Below are positions 1 through 8,970 of a stretch of DNA of 64,000 nt, one piece after another (the first letter of the stretch is position 1; each line of letters starts with the position of its first letter). The stretch spans positions 496,001 to 560,000 of the forward strand of contig CABZCN010000001.1 in the NCBI GenBank assembly GCA_902524245.1, given 5' to 3'. The notes beneath the pieces are model-generated. The model had not been told where the DNA came from and searched no databases. It saw only the letters and a list, made by a program, of their open reading frames with translations. A program made the translations under genes and the position numbers. This DNA is from an uncultured Alphaproteobacteria bacterium. Its GTDB lineage: Bacteria > Pseudomonadota > Alphaproteobacteria > HIMB59.

Positions 1-914
1 TCATCGTGAGCCGGGCAACCGAAAATTGCCCCTTCCCCATAATTGTCTAAAACAAAGTTAGCTATGTATACAGGTATTTCCTTATCGAGAATTGGATGTT
101 TACATCTAATATTTAATTTAATTCCAATCTTTTCCTTGTCATCATTGACTTCATCAAATCCCTTTCTAATTTTCTCGATTGATACTTTGTCTAGTATTTC
201 ACTCACAATTTCATGATTAATAGAAACTGCAATAAATGTTGCCCCATAAATGGTGTCTGGTCTGGTTGTGAAAATATTTAGAAACCTATCTTTTTCAGCT
301 ATTTTAAATTTAATTTCAGCTCCTATCGACTTTCCTATCCAATTCTTTTGCATAGTCTTCACTTTTTCAGGCCAGAGTGTCAATTTATCTAAATCATTTA
401 ACAGCTCTTCAGCATAATCAGTTATTTTAAAGAACCATTGAGATAAATTTTTCTTTACGACTGTGGCACCAGTTCTCCAACCTTTGCCATCAATAACTTG
501 TTCATTGGCTAATACTGTTTGATCAACAGGATCCCAGTTTACAATTGCATCTTTTTTATATGCCAAGCCAGCATTAAATAGATCAATGAAAAGTTCTTGT
601 TGATAGCGATAATAATCCTCATTACAAGTAGCTAGTTCTCTATCCCAATCTAAGTCTAAATTCAGTTTAAGAAGTTGATCTTTCATATTTTTGATATTTG
701 ATAATGTCCAATCTTGAGGATGGGTTTTGAATTGAATAGCCGCATTTTCTGCGGGTAGACCAAATGCATCCCATCCCATAGGATGAATTACTTCATCTCC
801 TTTAAGTTTATGATAACGAGCGCAAATATCGCCTATAACATAGTTTCTTACGTGACCCATATGAATGTTTCCAGAAGGGTAAGGAAACATTTCTAAAATA
901 TATTTTTTAGACAA
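1..914 (-). CDS. leuS: Leucyl-tRNA synthetase, 5' part (runs off the left edge)
   Basis: Charges tRNA-Leu with leucine in the cytoplasm. Reading the minus strand from about 914 gives an uninterrupted frame with the class I signature 'FPYPSGNIHMGHVRNY' (HIGH-type motif), then 'HPMGWDAFGLPAENAA' and the start of the editing domain ('TTRPDTIYGAT'). The gene is absent from the ORF track because its 3' end lies outside the window. The frame is closed by a stop at 930-932, and the only usual start upstream of the HIGH motif is TTG at 912-914. It therefore begins only about 9 residues before 'MFPYPSG', shorter than the usual 30-45 residue lead. It sits directly behind the DUF3576 gene, whose stop is 3 nt upstream. 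Product identity is secure; the start is not. Confidence 0.93.
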   Translation of the reverse strand, partial: MSKKYILEMFPYPSGNIHMGHVRNYVIGDICARYHKLKGDEVIHPMGWDAFGLPAENAAIQFKTHPQDWTLSNIKNMKDQLLKLNLDLDWDRELATCNEDYYRYQQELFIDLFNAGLAYKKDAIVNWDPVDQTVLANEQVIDGKGWRTGATVVKKNLSQWFFKITDYAEELLNDLDKLTLWPEKVKTMQKNWIGKSIGAEIKFKIAEKDRFLNIFTTRPDTIYGATFIAVSINHEIVSEILDKVSIEKIRKGFDEVNDDKEKIGIKLNIRCKHPILDKEIPVYIANFVLDNYGEGAIFGCPAHD

Positions 915-916
915 TT

Positions 917-1486
917 TTATTGAGGTGAATTAGATAGTTTGCTTGCTATCTCTAGTATCTTTAAAGTTATTTGTTTTTCTTCCTCTACATATTTTACATC
1001 ATCAGAGACCCAGGTGTTATTATCTTTTTTTTCGCAAAGAAAGTTTGTATTGACACCAGTAGTAATTAAATCTCTGGATAACACCTGTATTTTAATCAAA
1101 CATCTTTGTGAGTTGTTTTTTGAGTTTGTAATCCAATCAGTTTCAATAAATCCACCCATATTGTCAGCAATTTTTAATGGATATGACTTGGTAACCTCTA
1201 ATGAAGCATTCCAAAGAAACGGATTTACAGAGTATTGGTAAACGACATCATTGTTTTTACCTCTAATTAAATCACCAAGGTCTCCCTCTAAACCAAAGAG
1301 GGATTCTCCCCCGGCTCTTTCCTTTGCTTTACATCTCTGGTACTTCATTTTATTACTTTTTAATTTATCTACAGGGTTATCACACTCACCATAAATCTCT
1401 TTTAATCTTTTCTGATTTTTCTCATAGTTTCCTGTACAAGAGTTGATAAAAATAAGCCCTAAAAATAGATAAAAGTATCTAATCAT
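917..1486 (-). CDS. DUF3576 family lipoprotein
   Basis: A 189-residue predicted lipoprotein. It has a hydrophobic N-terminus followed by 'LIFINSC', a plausible lipobox with Cys at about residue 17. The body shows the 'NPFLWNASLEV' and 'GGFIETDWI' stretches I associate with DUF3576, an alphaproteobacterial family of unknown role often encoded just before leuS. Here leuS follows after 2 nt on the same strand, so they probably share a transcript. Envelope location is inferred from the signal sequence. No function is assigned. Confidence 0.8.
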   Translation of the reverse strand: MIRYFYLFLGLIFINSCTGNYEKNQKRLKEIYGECDNPVDKLKSNKMKYQRCKAKERAGGESLFGLEGDLGDLIRGKNNDVVYQYSVNPFLWNASLEVTKSYPLKIADNMGGFIETDWITNSKNNSQRCLIKIQVLSRDLITTGVNTNFLCEKKDNNTWVSDDVKYVEEEKQITLKILEIASKLSNSPQ

Positions 1487-1522
1487 GAAAAATAAATTAG
1501 ATCAATTTTGATAAAAAGAAAC

Positions 1523-1554
1523 AAAAAAAACCAGGGGCAAAAGCACCCCTGGTT
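1523..1554 (-). terminator. Rho-independent terminator after the porin gene
   Basis: A 9-bp perfect stem, AACCAGGGG / CCCCTGGTT, with an 8-nt loop. On the minus strand it is followed at once by a run of eight T (plus-strand A run at 1523-1530). It lies 25 nt beyond the stop of the minus-strand porin gene and separates it from the DUF3576-leuS unit. Confidence 0.9.
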
Positions 1555-1578
1555 GTTTAAAAAGTAATTAGCGTTTGA

Positions 1579-2514
1579 TTAGAAGCTTACGCTTGTTCCA
1601 ACCGCAACAACACTCTCGCTAGTTGAGTTACCTTCAGCAGCAACACCGGCACCAGTTAGGTTTCTGTATTCTGCGAAGATTGATGCTCCACCACCGATTG
1701 ATTGTGAAATTGTGACATCAGTTTTTGAAGATGTGTTGCTGTTAGCATCAAATCCTGAATAACCAACACCCACAGATGCACCACCTAGTGTAGTTGAGTA
1801 TGCAATTGAGTATGCTTCACCTTCTGTAGCTGAAGTATCACCACTTGTAGTTTCGATACCTAAGCTTAATGTTCCGCCACCAGCTGTCATTGTTAAAGCA
1901 CCACCAGCAGAGCTATCTTCTGATCCGTTAGCATCCATTTGAGAAGATGATACAACTAAAGACATGTCGCCAAGAGGTACAGTTAAAGATGCACCTTGAC
2001 CAGTTGTTGTTCCACCGTCAATGTTGTTAGCGTGCGCACCGTCGTATACATATGTTGCAGCAATAGTCATGTCACCAAGTGTTGTTGAACCACTGATACC
2101 TGAACCATCGTCTACAGGAATAGTTACGTCGTTAGTGTGAGTAGGCATATTTACGTCTGCGTGTGTTACTAATTCACCAACAAGACCTGTGCCTGCAGGA
2201 ACTGCTACGTCATCAGCTACTGTAATTGAACCATTTGCAAAACCAAATGTAAGAGCTGTCATACCAGAACCATTACCACCACCACCATTAGAGTCAGGAT
2301 CATTTGTGATCTGACCAGATGTGCTAATTGTTACACCACCGTCAGTAGTTGTTGACATTGAGAATGAGATACCACCACCAATGTGACCTTGTGAGTTACC
2401 ACCTGAGTCAACATACACTGCGTTGGCAGATCCGCTTACGGATATATCTGCATTTGCAGCTGTTGAAAATAAAGCAGCTGATAAAGCAGAAATTGCCATT
2501 AGTATTTTTTTCAT
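1579..2514 (-). CDS. Outer-membrane porin-like beta-barrel protein
   Basis: A 311-residue protein with a clear signal peptide ('MKKILMAISALSAALFSTAANA', cleavage near residue 22). The mature part is rich in Gly, Ser and Thr with alternating polar and hydrophobic residues. It ends in 'VAVGTSVSF', a terminal Phe typical of outer-membrane barrels. It resembles the short general porins of marine alphaproteobacteria and probably forms a diffusion channel. It has its own upstream gap of 130 nt and a strong terminator, as expected for an abundant single-gene transcript. Base composition is visibly richer in GC than its neighbours, consistent with high expression. The exact porin family is not certain. 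Confidence 0.72.
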   Translation of the reverse strand: MKKILMAISALSAALFSTAANADISVSGSANAVYVDSGGNSQGHIGGGISFSMSTTTDGGVTISTSGQITNDPDSNGGGGNGSGMTALTFGFANGSITVADDVAVPAGTGLVGELVTHADVNMPTHTNDVTIPVDDGSGISGSTTLGDMTIAATYVYDGAHANNIDGGTTTGQGASLTVPLGDMSLVVSSSQMDANGSEDSSAGGALTMTAGGGTLSLGIETTSGDTSATEGEAYSIAYSTTLGGASVGVGYSGFDANSNTSSKTDVTISQSIGGGASIFAEYRNLTGAGVAAEGNSTSESVVAVGTSVSF

Positions 2515-2619
2515 AATAAAATTCCTTTCTTATTTATTAGATCTAATACATCGCTAATAATAACGATTTAGAGAAATAATAAACAGATTTCGTTAGTAAT
2601 AGGGTATTTTTGGAGATAA

Positions 2620-2637
2620 TGTTGCATATTTGCAACA
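2620..2637. repeat. Hairpin / inverted repeat upstream of the porin gene
   Basis: A perfect 7-bp inverted repeat TGTTGCA - TATT - TGCAACA. It lies between the 3' end of the TPR-sulfotransferase gene and the porin gene, about 106 nt before the porin start. There is no T tract on either side, so it could be a weak terminator for the upstream gene or a regulatory palindrome for the porin promoter. Confidence 0.4.
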
Positions 2638-2644
2638 CTCAATT

Positions 2645-4273
2645 TTAATCTATATTATAACCAAAAAAATCAGATGATTTAAAAGAAATTCCGTTTTTTT
2701 CCCAGTATTTTCTTTGCATTTTTAGCGCCTCATAAAATTCACTTTTTTTATCTGAAAAGTCGCTTTTTTCAATAGATTTTTTATGAACTGGTGAGCCTAT
2801 TTGACGGATACTGGCTGTTTGAGCAAAAAATCCCCTTCTTTTTTCTTCATCGAATTCTGATTTTATTTCAAGGAATTCATATATTTTTTGCTGATAAAAG
2901 TCTGTTTCGTTAATTAAATCTTCGTATCTAATATCAAGTATGTTTTTTTCTGCTTGAATATTTTTATTCCAGTATAAATTCATTGCTTCAAAGTTTGACA
3001 TGAAAACCCCCAGGTTAAAAAAACTGGCACTATAAGGGATGTTAGTTACGTAGCGTTGTTTATAAAGTGAAATAGCTACATCCCAAGGATTTCTAAAGGT
3101 TCTAATAATTTTTGCTTCAGGGAGAAGTTTTAGTAAGTAACCAATGAATAAAAAATTTTCAGGTAATTTATCAATTATTAAATCATATTTACCTCTCAAG
3201 AAATCTGTTTTTGCTAAATATTGTTCATTAAAATTTTTTACAAATAAATCTGATTTTAAATTCTCTTTATTATTTACAAATTCATCAATTAATTTGAAAG
3301 CACTTAGAAGTTCACCCCCACTTGTTACCTCATCATTTGATGCAATTATAGATTCAATTAAAGTAGTGCCTGATCTTGGTGTTCCTAGTATAAAAATATT
3401 TTTTGATCCAACTTTGTGGTTTGTAGATAAATTGTTTTTCTCATCTTTATAGTGCTCAAAAATTTTACTAATGTTTTTTTGGTAACTAAAAGAATTATAC
3501 CTAAGAGAGTTCATTGTTTCATTATTTCCTAAATGGAAGAACTCCTCTGATTTATTTTTATCTTTCTTTTCATAATATATTGCTAGTGCAAAATAGAGAG
3601 GATGTACAAACCAAAACCTGTCTAACTTATTTTCAAAAACAGTATCATTGTGTTCCAGGTGTTTTAAAGCTTGATCCAATAATTTTTTATCTATCATTGA
3701 CGAATCTATGGTTGCTAATAAATAAAACATATCTGGGTGAAACTGTTGATCTAATAACGATTTTAACATTTCAATATTTTCTTTATCTTTTCCAAGAGCA
3801 ACATTTATTTCAGTTTTAAGTTTTATAGCGTTTGGAAAATGTATGCTGTTTTTCGCATCAGACTTATTAATTTTTTCTAGAGCTATATCAACAAGTTCTA
3901 AAGCTCTATCAAAATCTCTAATTTTTAAATTTACCTCAGCAGGTACGGTGTAACAAAATGGTGAGTCAGGGTCAATTGCCCTAGCTTGCTGGTACATATC
4001 AAGCGATTTTTCGTACTCTTCAAGGGCTTTATAAGAGGCCCCCATATTGATATAATAGTCAAAATCTTTCTCGAGTGGTTTATCTACATAATATTCATTT
4101 AATATTTTTATAGTAGAGTCAAATTGATTTCTTTGGATAAACAAAAATGCAAGAATTTTGATTATTTCCTTATTATTTTTGTTGATTTTATTTAATCTTT
4201 TAGCCTGTTCGTATGCTTTATCGATGTTTCTATTTTTGATAAGATTACGAAGTTCTAAAATTTCTTTTTGCAT
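2645..4273 (-). CDS. TPR-sulfotransferase fusion protein
   Basis: A 542-residue cytoplasmic protein. The N-terminal half (about 1-250) is made of TPR helices, for example 'YYINMGASYKALEEYEKSLDMYQQARAIDP'-type units. The C-terminal half is a sulfotransferase domain. 'ILGTPRSGTTLIESII' (about 295-310) is the 5'-phosphosulfate-binding loop of PAPS-dependent sulfotransferases, and 'IIRTFRNPWDVAISLYKQRY' is the 3'-phosphate-binding segment. It probably moves sulfate from PAPS to a glycan or small-molecule acceptor, with the TPRs as a partner-binding scaffold. The acceptor cannot be told from sequence. It is divergent from the 4292 gene, whose product looks distantly related. Confidence 0.85.
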   Translation of the reverse strand: MQKEILELRNLIKNRNIDKAYEQAKRLNKINKNNKEIIKILAFLFIQRNQFDSTIKILNEYYVDKPLEKDFDYYINMGASYKALEEYEKSLDMYQQARAIDPDSPFCYTVPAEVNLKIRDFDRALELVDIALEKINKSDAKNSIHFPNAIKLKTEINVALGKDKENIEMLKSLLDQQFHPDMFYLLATIDSSMIDKKLLDQALKHLEHNDTVFENKLDRFWFVHPLYFALAIYYEKKDKNKSEEFFHLGNNETMNSLRYNSFSYQKNISKIFEHYKDEKNNLSTNHKVGSKNIFILGTPRSGTTLIESIIASNDEVTSGGELLSAFKLIDEFVNNKENLKSDLFVKNFNEQYLAKTDFLRGKYDLIIDKLPENFLFIGYLLKLLPEAKIIRTFRNPWDVAISLYKQRYVTNIPYSASFFNLGVFMSNFEAMNLYWNKNIQAEKNILDIRYEDLINETDFYQQKIYEFLEIKSEFDEEKRRGFFAQTASIRQIGSPVHKKSIEKSDFSDKKSEFYEALKMQRKYWEKNGISFKSSDFFGYNID

Positions 4274-4291
4274 ATATTTAATATATAGATA

Positions 4292-5242
4292 ATGAATAAA
4301 ATGTCTTTTTTAAATAAATACCAATATCATTATCATAGTAAACACCTTGAAAACTTCATCACTTCAAAAAACTACTCAGAGGTATTTGCTTATTTAGAAA
4401 AAATATCAGATAACAAAAAAGTTTTCCATGATCTCTCTCTAAAATTTGTAAATCAAGCCATTAACCAATCAAGCCAAGACATATCAAAAAATAAGATTGT
4501 TTGGATTAATTCTTTTCTACCCGATGATAATAAATATGTATCTTCTTTTATTGAGAATTACTTATTAAGTTTTAATTCATTAAAACAATCAATAAACTCA
4601 TATCAAAACGAAATAAGTGATATTTTAATCAAACCTGAAAAGATTGATTTCAATACCTTGATTAACCAATCTTATTTTTTTCAATGGATGATTATAAACA
4701 GACAAAAATTATCTTTTAAATTTATCAAAAATAATCTCCCATTTTTTTCAACAGATGATAATTATAATTTTACCAAACCAAGCATTACTCAAGCCTATAT
4801 TTTTATTATCAATCATCCTTATAACATTTACCAATCTCTAAAAACAAAAAATAATGACGATCAGGAAATAGCTAGAAATATTTTTCTTAACTTAGATGGA
4901 AAAAGTTTTGATCAACAAATCAACAATATAAGTTTTAATCTTACAAACAAAGGCTGGCATACCAATACTTTTAGTTGGACAGATGCAAATGTTTTAAATT
5001 CCCTTAAAGGAAAGATTATCTCAAAAAAAGATTTGTATGAAAATACATATGAAGTATTGAGTTCAATAATTCTTCATTTAATCCAATCTGGTGTAGGGAT
5101 AGAATTAAATTATGACTTAATAGATAACTTTGTTAAAAATAATCCAATTAAAATAGAAACCAATTCAAATGAACTCTCTCAGAAGGAGAAAAAATTTCTT
5201 AATAAATACGTTGATGATATAATTGATATGTATGATATTTAG
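4292..5242 (+). CDS. Divergent sulfotransferase-like protein lacking a P-loop
   Basis: A 316-residue soluble protein with no signal peptide. I do not recognise it with confidence. 'FIINHPYNIYQSLK' (about 167-180) resembles the 3'-phosphate-binding helix of sulfotransferases ('NPWDVAISLYK' in its neighbour). The stretch 'GKIISKKDLYENTYEVLSSIILHL' resembles their 'RYEDLI' region. The N-terminal PAPS loop ('PRSGTT') is absent, so it may be a non-catalytic paralogue. It is read divergently from the TPR-sulfotransferase with 18 nt between starts, and 17 nt before yggS on the same strand. Confidence 0.5.
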   Translation: MNKMSFLNKYQYHYHSKHLENFITSKNYSEVFAYLEKISDNKKVFHDLSLKFVNQAINQSSQDISKNKIVWINSFLPDDNKYVSSFIENYLLSFNSLKQSINSYQNEISDILIKPEKIDFNTLINQSYFFQWMIINRQKLSFKFIKNNLPFFSTDDNYNFTKPSITQAYIFIINHPYNIYQSLKTKNNDDQEIARNIFLNLDGKSFDQQINNISFNLTNKGWHTNTFSWTDANVLNSLKGKIISKKDLYENTYEVLSSIILHLIQSGVGIELNYDLIDNFVKNNPIKIETNSNELSQKEKKFLNKYVDDIIDMYDI

Positions 5243-5259
5243 TCTGCAATTTTTTTTTA

Positions 5260-5889
5260 ATGACCATTAATTATGATCAATTAAGTGAGATTAATAAAAC
5301 TCTTGCTAGTTTCCCTAATGCAAAATTGCAGATAGTAACAAAAAATCGCGATTTCAAAATAGTAAAAGAACTGATTGATAAAGGATATCACCTTTTTGGA
5401 GAAAACAAGGTCCAAGAGGCTCAAGATAAATTTAAAAACATTATAGATCCAAATTTAGAATTGCATTTAATTGGACCTCTACAAACAAATAAAGCCAAGG
5501 TGGCTCTCCAGCTTTTTGACTGCATACAAAGTATTGATAGGGCTAAACTTGTTAATGAAATAGCAAAGCATCGAACGAAAATAGCTTTTAAAACAAAAAC
5601 TTTTTTTATTCAAATAAATATTGGAAGAGAAAGTCAAAAATCTGGTGTATTACCAGAGGACCTTGATGATCTTTATAACTTATGTGTTGAAAAAAAGCTT
5701 AAAATTTCAGGATTAATGTGTATTCCTCCTTTAAACAAACCTAGTAAAGAATATTTTCAAGAAATGAAATTTTTAAGGAATAATTTAAATAGCAATCTGA
5801 TATTGAGTATGGGTATGAGTGATGATTATAAAATCTCTTTAGAGTGTGATTCAAATTTGATTAGAATAGGTTCAAGAATATTTAATTGA
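5260..5889 (+). CDS. yggS: YggS/PLPBP-family pyridoxal phosphate-binding protein
   Basis: A 209-residue single-domain protein of the YggS/PROSC family, which binds pyridoxal 5'-phosphate and helps hold vitamin B6 and amino-acid pools in balance. Visible marks are 'LQIVTKNRDF' (position of the PLP lysine, family form VSKxR), 'GENKVQEAQDKF', 'LHLIGPLQTNKAKVALQLFDCIQSID', 'LMCIPP' and the C-terminal 'LSMGMSDDYKISLE...LIRIGSRIFN'. Its length matches the family (about 220). The TGA stop overlaps the TTG start of the LolA-like gene (TTGA), so the two are translationally coupled. Confidence 0.93.
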   Translation: MTINYDQLSEINKTLASFPNAKLQIVTKNRDFKIVKELIDKGYHLFGENKVQEAQDKFKNIIDPNLELHLIGPLQTNKAKVALQLFDCIQSIDRAKLVNEIAKHRTKIAFKTKTFFIQINIGRESQKSGVLPEDLDDLYNLCVEKKLKISGLMCIPPLNKPSKEYFQEMKFLRNNLNSNLILSMGMSDDYKISLECDSNLIRIGSRIFN

Positions 5890-6359
5890 AAAAAATAATT
5901 TTAATAATCTTATTTCCATTAAATTATTTATTTGCTATTGAGACGACATGCAATTTTGAAGAGGTTTATCAAAATGGTGAAATTCAACAAGGTGTTTTTT
6001 TAATAAAAAATCAAATGTTTAGATATCAGTATTATGACCAGGATCTTTTTACAATTATCTCTAAAAAAAATAATTATTATTTAGTAAAAAATAATACGAA
6101 AACAGTACAAAAAATTGATAAAAACACTGATACAATCCAAGCATTGGTAGAAATTATTTCAGATTTTCCTAATTTAAAAGATTCATATAAATATAACAAC
6201 TCAATAATAAAAATTGAACATAGCGCTAATAAATTTATTAAAAGAGTTTCTATTAAATCAGATAAGTTAAATTTAAGTATTAATATTTTAAATTGTAATT
6301 TTGATGAAATTGAAAAAAAATACTTTAAACATTTCGATTTTGAAGAGTATAGGGGTTAA
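5886..6359 (+). CDS. LolA-like outer-membrane lipoprotein carrier
   Basis: A 157-residue protein with a signal peptide ('KKIILIILFPLNYLFA'). It is probably a periplasmic LolA-type chaperone that carries lipoproteins from the inner to the outer membrane. Supporting traits are the short beta-rich body, 'GVFLIKNQMFRYQYYDQDLFTIISKKNNYYLVKNN' in the place where LolA has its 'G.F.i..P..fR..Y' strand, and the position next to ftsK, which is common for lolA. It starts with TTG inside the yggS stop codon. Sequence is divergent and shorter than typical LolA (about 200), so I withhold the symbol. Confidence 0.6.
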   Translation: MKKIILIILFPLNYLFAIETTCNFEEVYQNGEIQQGVFLIKNQMFRYQYYDQDLFTIISKKNNYYLVKNNTKTVQKIDKNTDTIQALVEIISDFPNLKDSYKYNNSIIKIEHSANKFIKRVSIKSDKLNLSINILNCNFDEIEKKYFKHFDFEEYRG

Positions 6360-6362
6360 TCT

Positions 6363-6887
6363 TTGATTAAATTAGTATGTGACAACCCTCTTATTTTAAA
6401 AACTTTTTCAAATCATTTATCACATAAAAATTTTTTGCTTTCATCAAATACTGAGTCGCATCAAGTCGTTATAAAAATATATGAAAAAGAAAGATCTATT
6501 ATTGTAGATATAGATGGAGATAAGATAGAATTATCTTTGCCTACTAATATCAATTCACTAACTTCACACACGCTAAAAAAATTAATTGACTTCAATTTCT
6601 CAATTAATAGTTATAAATATTATCCTTTTCAAAGATTGATTATTAATAAAAATAAAAAATCGTTCCTTAGCGATATACAAAATATAATTATGACAAATCT
6701 CTTAAAATCGAAAGATGGAATTGATAAAGATACATTATATCAATCTATTTGGAAAAAAGATAAATCAATTTATATGAATAAATTAGATACCCATCTCACA
6801 AATTTAAAAAAAAAATTAAAGCAAGAACTAGATATTAAAGTCAACTTTCAATCACAAAAAAAAAACTTACGTCTATTGATTAATTAG
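6363..6887 (+). CDS. Winged-helix DNA-binding protein with a non-receiver N-terminus
   Basis: A 174-residue protein with a TTG start 3 nt after the LolA-like stop. The C-terminal ~80 residues ('GIDKDTLYQSIWKKD...LDTHLTNLKKKLKQEL..VNFQSQKKNLRLLIN') match the layout of OmpR/PhoB-type winged helices: HTH, recognition helix 'LDTHLTNLKKKL' and a final beta hairpin. The N-terminal ~90 residues lack the receiver Asp pocket, so it is not a normal response regulator. Its 3' end overlaps the convergent ftsK gene by 15 nt. Target genes are unknown. Confidence 0.6.
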   Translation: MIKLVCDNPLILKTFSNHLSHKNFLLSSNTESHQVVIKIYEKERSIIVDIDGDKIELSLPTNINSLTSHTLKKLIDFNFSINSYKYYPFQRLIINKNKKSFLSDIQNIIMTNLLKSKDGIDKDTLYQSIWKKDKSIYMNKLDTHLTNLKKKLKQELDIKVNFQSQKKNLRLLIN

Positions 6888-8948
6888 AATATCTCTCTTG
6901 CCTGCATGGTTTGGTGCAGACACTATCCCCCTCTGTTCAAGTGCTTCCATAATTCTTGCTGCTTTATTATATCCAACTTGAAAATTTCTTTGCAAAAAAC
7001 TTGTGGAGGCTTTATTGGTGGACTTTATGAGATCTATTGACTTTGTAATAAGAATTTCATCCTCTTCGCTTAAATTATCAAAATTCTCGTCGTTGTTTTT
7101 TATAATTTCATCTAATTCATCTAAATATTGAACTTTTTGACTTCTCTTGATCTCTTTAATCAACTTATTCACTTCATTATCTGATATAAATGCTGATTGA
7201 TAACGAATAATATTTCCACCATTTTTTGACATCAGCATATCCCCATTTCCTAAAAGTTGTTCTGCACCAATTTCTCCAAGAACTGTCCTACTGTCATATT
7301 TACTTGCAACTTGAAAACTTATTCTAGAGGGAAAGTTAGCTTTTATACTCCCTGTTATGATATCGACGCTTGGACGTTGCGTAGCCATGACTAAGTGTAT
7401 GCCACAAGCCCTTGCCATTTGAGCAAGTCTTTGGACATAATGCTCAACTTCCTTGCCTGCAGTCATCATAAGATCTGCCATTTCGTCAATAAAAACTACT
7501 ATGTATGGGAGCTTTTCTATAGATTTTTCGTTGTACCCTTCAATACTTCTTGTGTTTTCCTCGTTCATTAATGAGTATCTTCTCTCCATTTCTTTACATA
7601 CCCATTTAAGAGCAATAATAGCTTTTTTAGGTTCAGTGACCACAGGTGTTAACAAGTGTGCAATATCATTATAAACACTTAGTTCTAACATCTTAGGGTC
7701 AATAAGAATTAACCTCAGGTCTGTAGGAGAAAATTTATATAGAATACTAGCCAATAACGTATTTATAAAAACAGATTTACCTGAACCCGTAGTGCCTGCC
7801 ACCAACAAATGAGGAGTTTTGCTTAGATCAATTACTTCAATATTTCCAGAAATATCTTTTCCTATACAAATTGGTATCTTAGATGGTGTATTTTTAAAAT
7901 TATCATCACTAAGGAGCTCTTTGATTGTGACGGTTTCACGTTGATCGTTGGGCACCTCGACTCCTAGATATTGGGTTCCAAATATTTGTGCTATTCGAAC
8001 GGCTCCAACTCCCATACTCCTCGAAATATCATCAGCTAAATTTATGATTGTATTTATTTTAATTCCTGCAGCAGGCAAAATTTCAAACAAAGTTATTACA
8101 GGACCAAGTTTTACATTCACAACTTGTATATCAATATTAAAATCTTGAAAAACTTGTTCCAGTAAATCTGAATTAGATTTTATATTCTCTTTGTCCAATT
8201 TTTTTTCTGTTGAGGATTTATTGGATTCTAATATTTCTAGTGAGGGTGAAGAAAAAGTTTTTTCTGTCACCGAATTTACACTTGTCAATTTTTCTTCAAT
8301 ATCTCCAATATCATTAGACAAGGTATCGTTTATATTTTTTATTATTGGATCCTTCTTAATTTTATTACTATCAGAGTCTTTTTTTGTTCTATTTTTAAAT
8401 AATTCATTAATTTGAAATTTTGGTAATCTAAATAAATGAATTATATTTTGTGAAAAAGAATACATAAAAACCCCAAGAATAGATAATGCATAACCAATAT
8501 AATCCACATTATATATAGAATATAAATACACAGAAAATGCCCCCCAAGTGTCAATTGACTCAATAAAAAAGAATTCAACTCCAATTGTTAATAATGTCTG
8601 AGGTATTAAAACTAAGCTTATAAAAAATATTAGTAGTCTTATAAAAATAAATTTAGGTGACTTATTTATTACAACCAATATAGAATTTATTAGGAAAAAT
8701 ATTACGATCATGTACCCCAAAATACCAAATGTATAAAAAACAAAACTTGCAAAGTATGATCCAAAATCACCTAATAAATTTTGAGACGTTTCACTAGTGC
8801 TCGTTAAAAACGAGTTATCATTTATATCGAACGAGATTAAGGCTATAGCAGAGATGACAGAAATTATGAGAAGTAAGAAGGCATAAAGATATTTAAAAGA
8901 TGAATAAATTTTCTCTTTCAAGATTTCAGGAAAATAGATATTCTTCAT
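6873..8948 (-). CDS. ftsK: DNA translocase FtsK/SpoIIIE
   Basis: A 691-residue septal DNA pump that clears chromosome ends during division. The N-terminal ~190 residues hold four membrane segments, then a short Ser/Lys/Asn-rich linker (about 190-265). The motor follows: Walker A 'GTTGSGKSVFINTLL' (about 383-397), Walker B 'PYIVVFIDEMADLMM', and 'MARACGIHLVMATQRPSVDIITG'. The final ~65 residues are the winged-helix gamma domain ('STSFLQRNFQVGYNKAARIMEALEQRGIVS') that reads KOPS-type sites. The linker is much shorter than in enterobacteria, as usual for compact genomes. Confidence 0.97.
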   Translation of the reverse strand: MKNIYFPEILKEKIYSSFKYLYAFLLLIISVISAIALISFDINDNSFLTSTSETSQNLLGDFGSYFASFVFYTFGILGYMIVIFFLINSILVVINKSPKFIFIRLLIFFISLVLIPQTLLTIGVEFFFIESIDTWGAFSVYLYSIYNVDYIGYALSILGVFMYSFSQNIIHLFRLPKFQINELFKNRTKKDSDSNKIKKDPIIKNINDTLSNDIGDIEEKLTSVNSVTEKTFSSPSLEILESNKSSTEKKLDKENIKSNSDLLEQVFQDFNIDIQVVNVKLGPVITLFEILPAAGIKINTIINLADDISRSMGVGAVRIAQIFGTQYLGVEVPNDQRETVTIKELLSDDNFKNTPSKIPICIGKDISGNIEVIDLSKTPHLLVAGTTGSGKSVFINTLLASILYKFSPTDLRLILIDPKMLELSVYNDIAHLLTPVVTEPKKAIIALKWVCKEMERRYSLMNEENTRSIEGYNEKSIEKLPYIVVFIDEMADLMMTAGKEVEHYVQRLAQMARACGIHLVMATQRPSVDIITGSIKANFPSRISFQVASKYDSRTVLGEIGAEQLLGNGDMLMSKNGGNIIRYQSAFISDNEVNKLIKEIKRSQKVQYLDELDEIIKNNDENFDNLSEEDEILITKSIDLIKSTNKASTSFLQRNFQVGYNKAARIMEALEQRGIVSAPNHAGKRDILINQ

Positions 8949-8970
8949 CGTTTTAAATATATGCGTCTAA

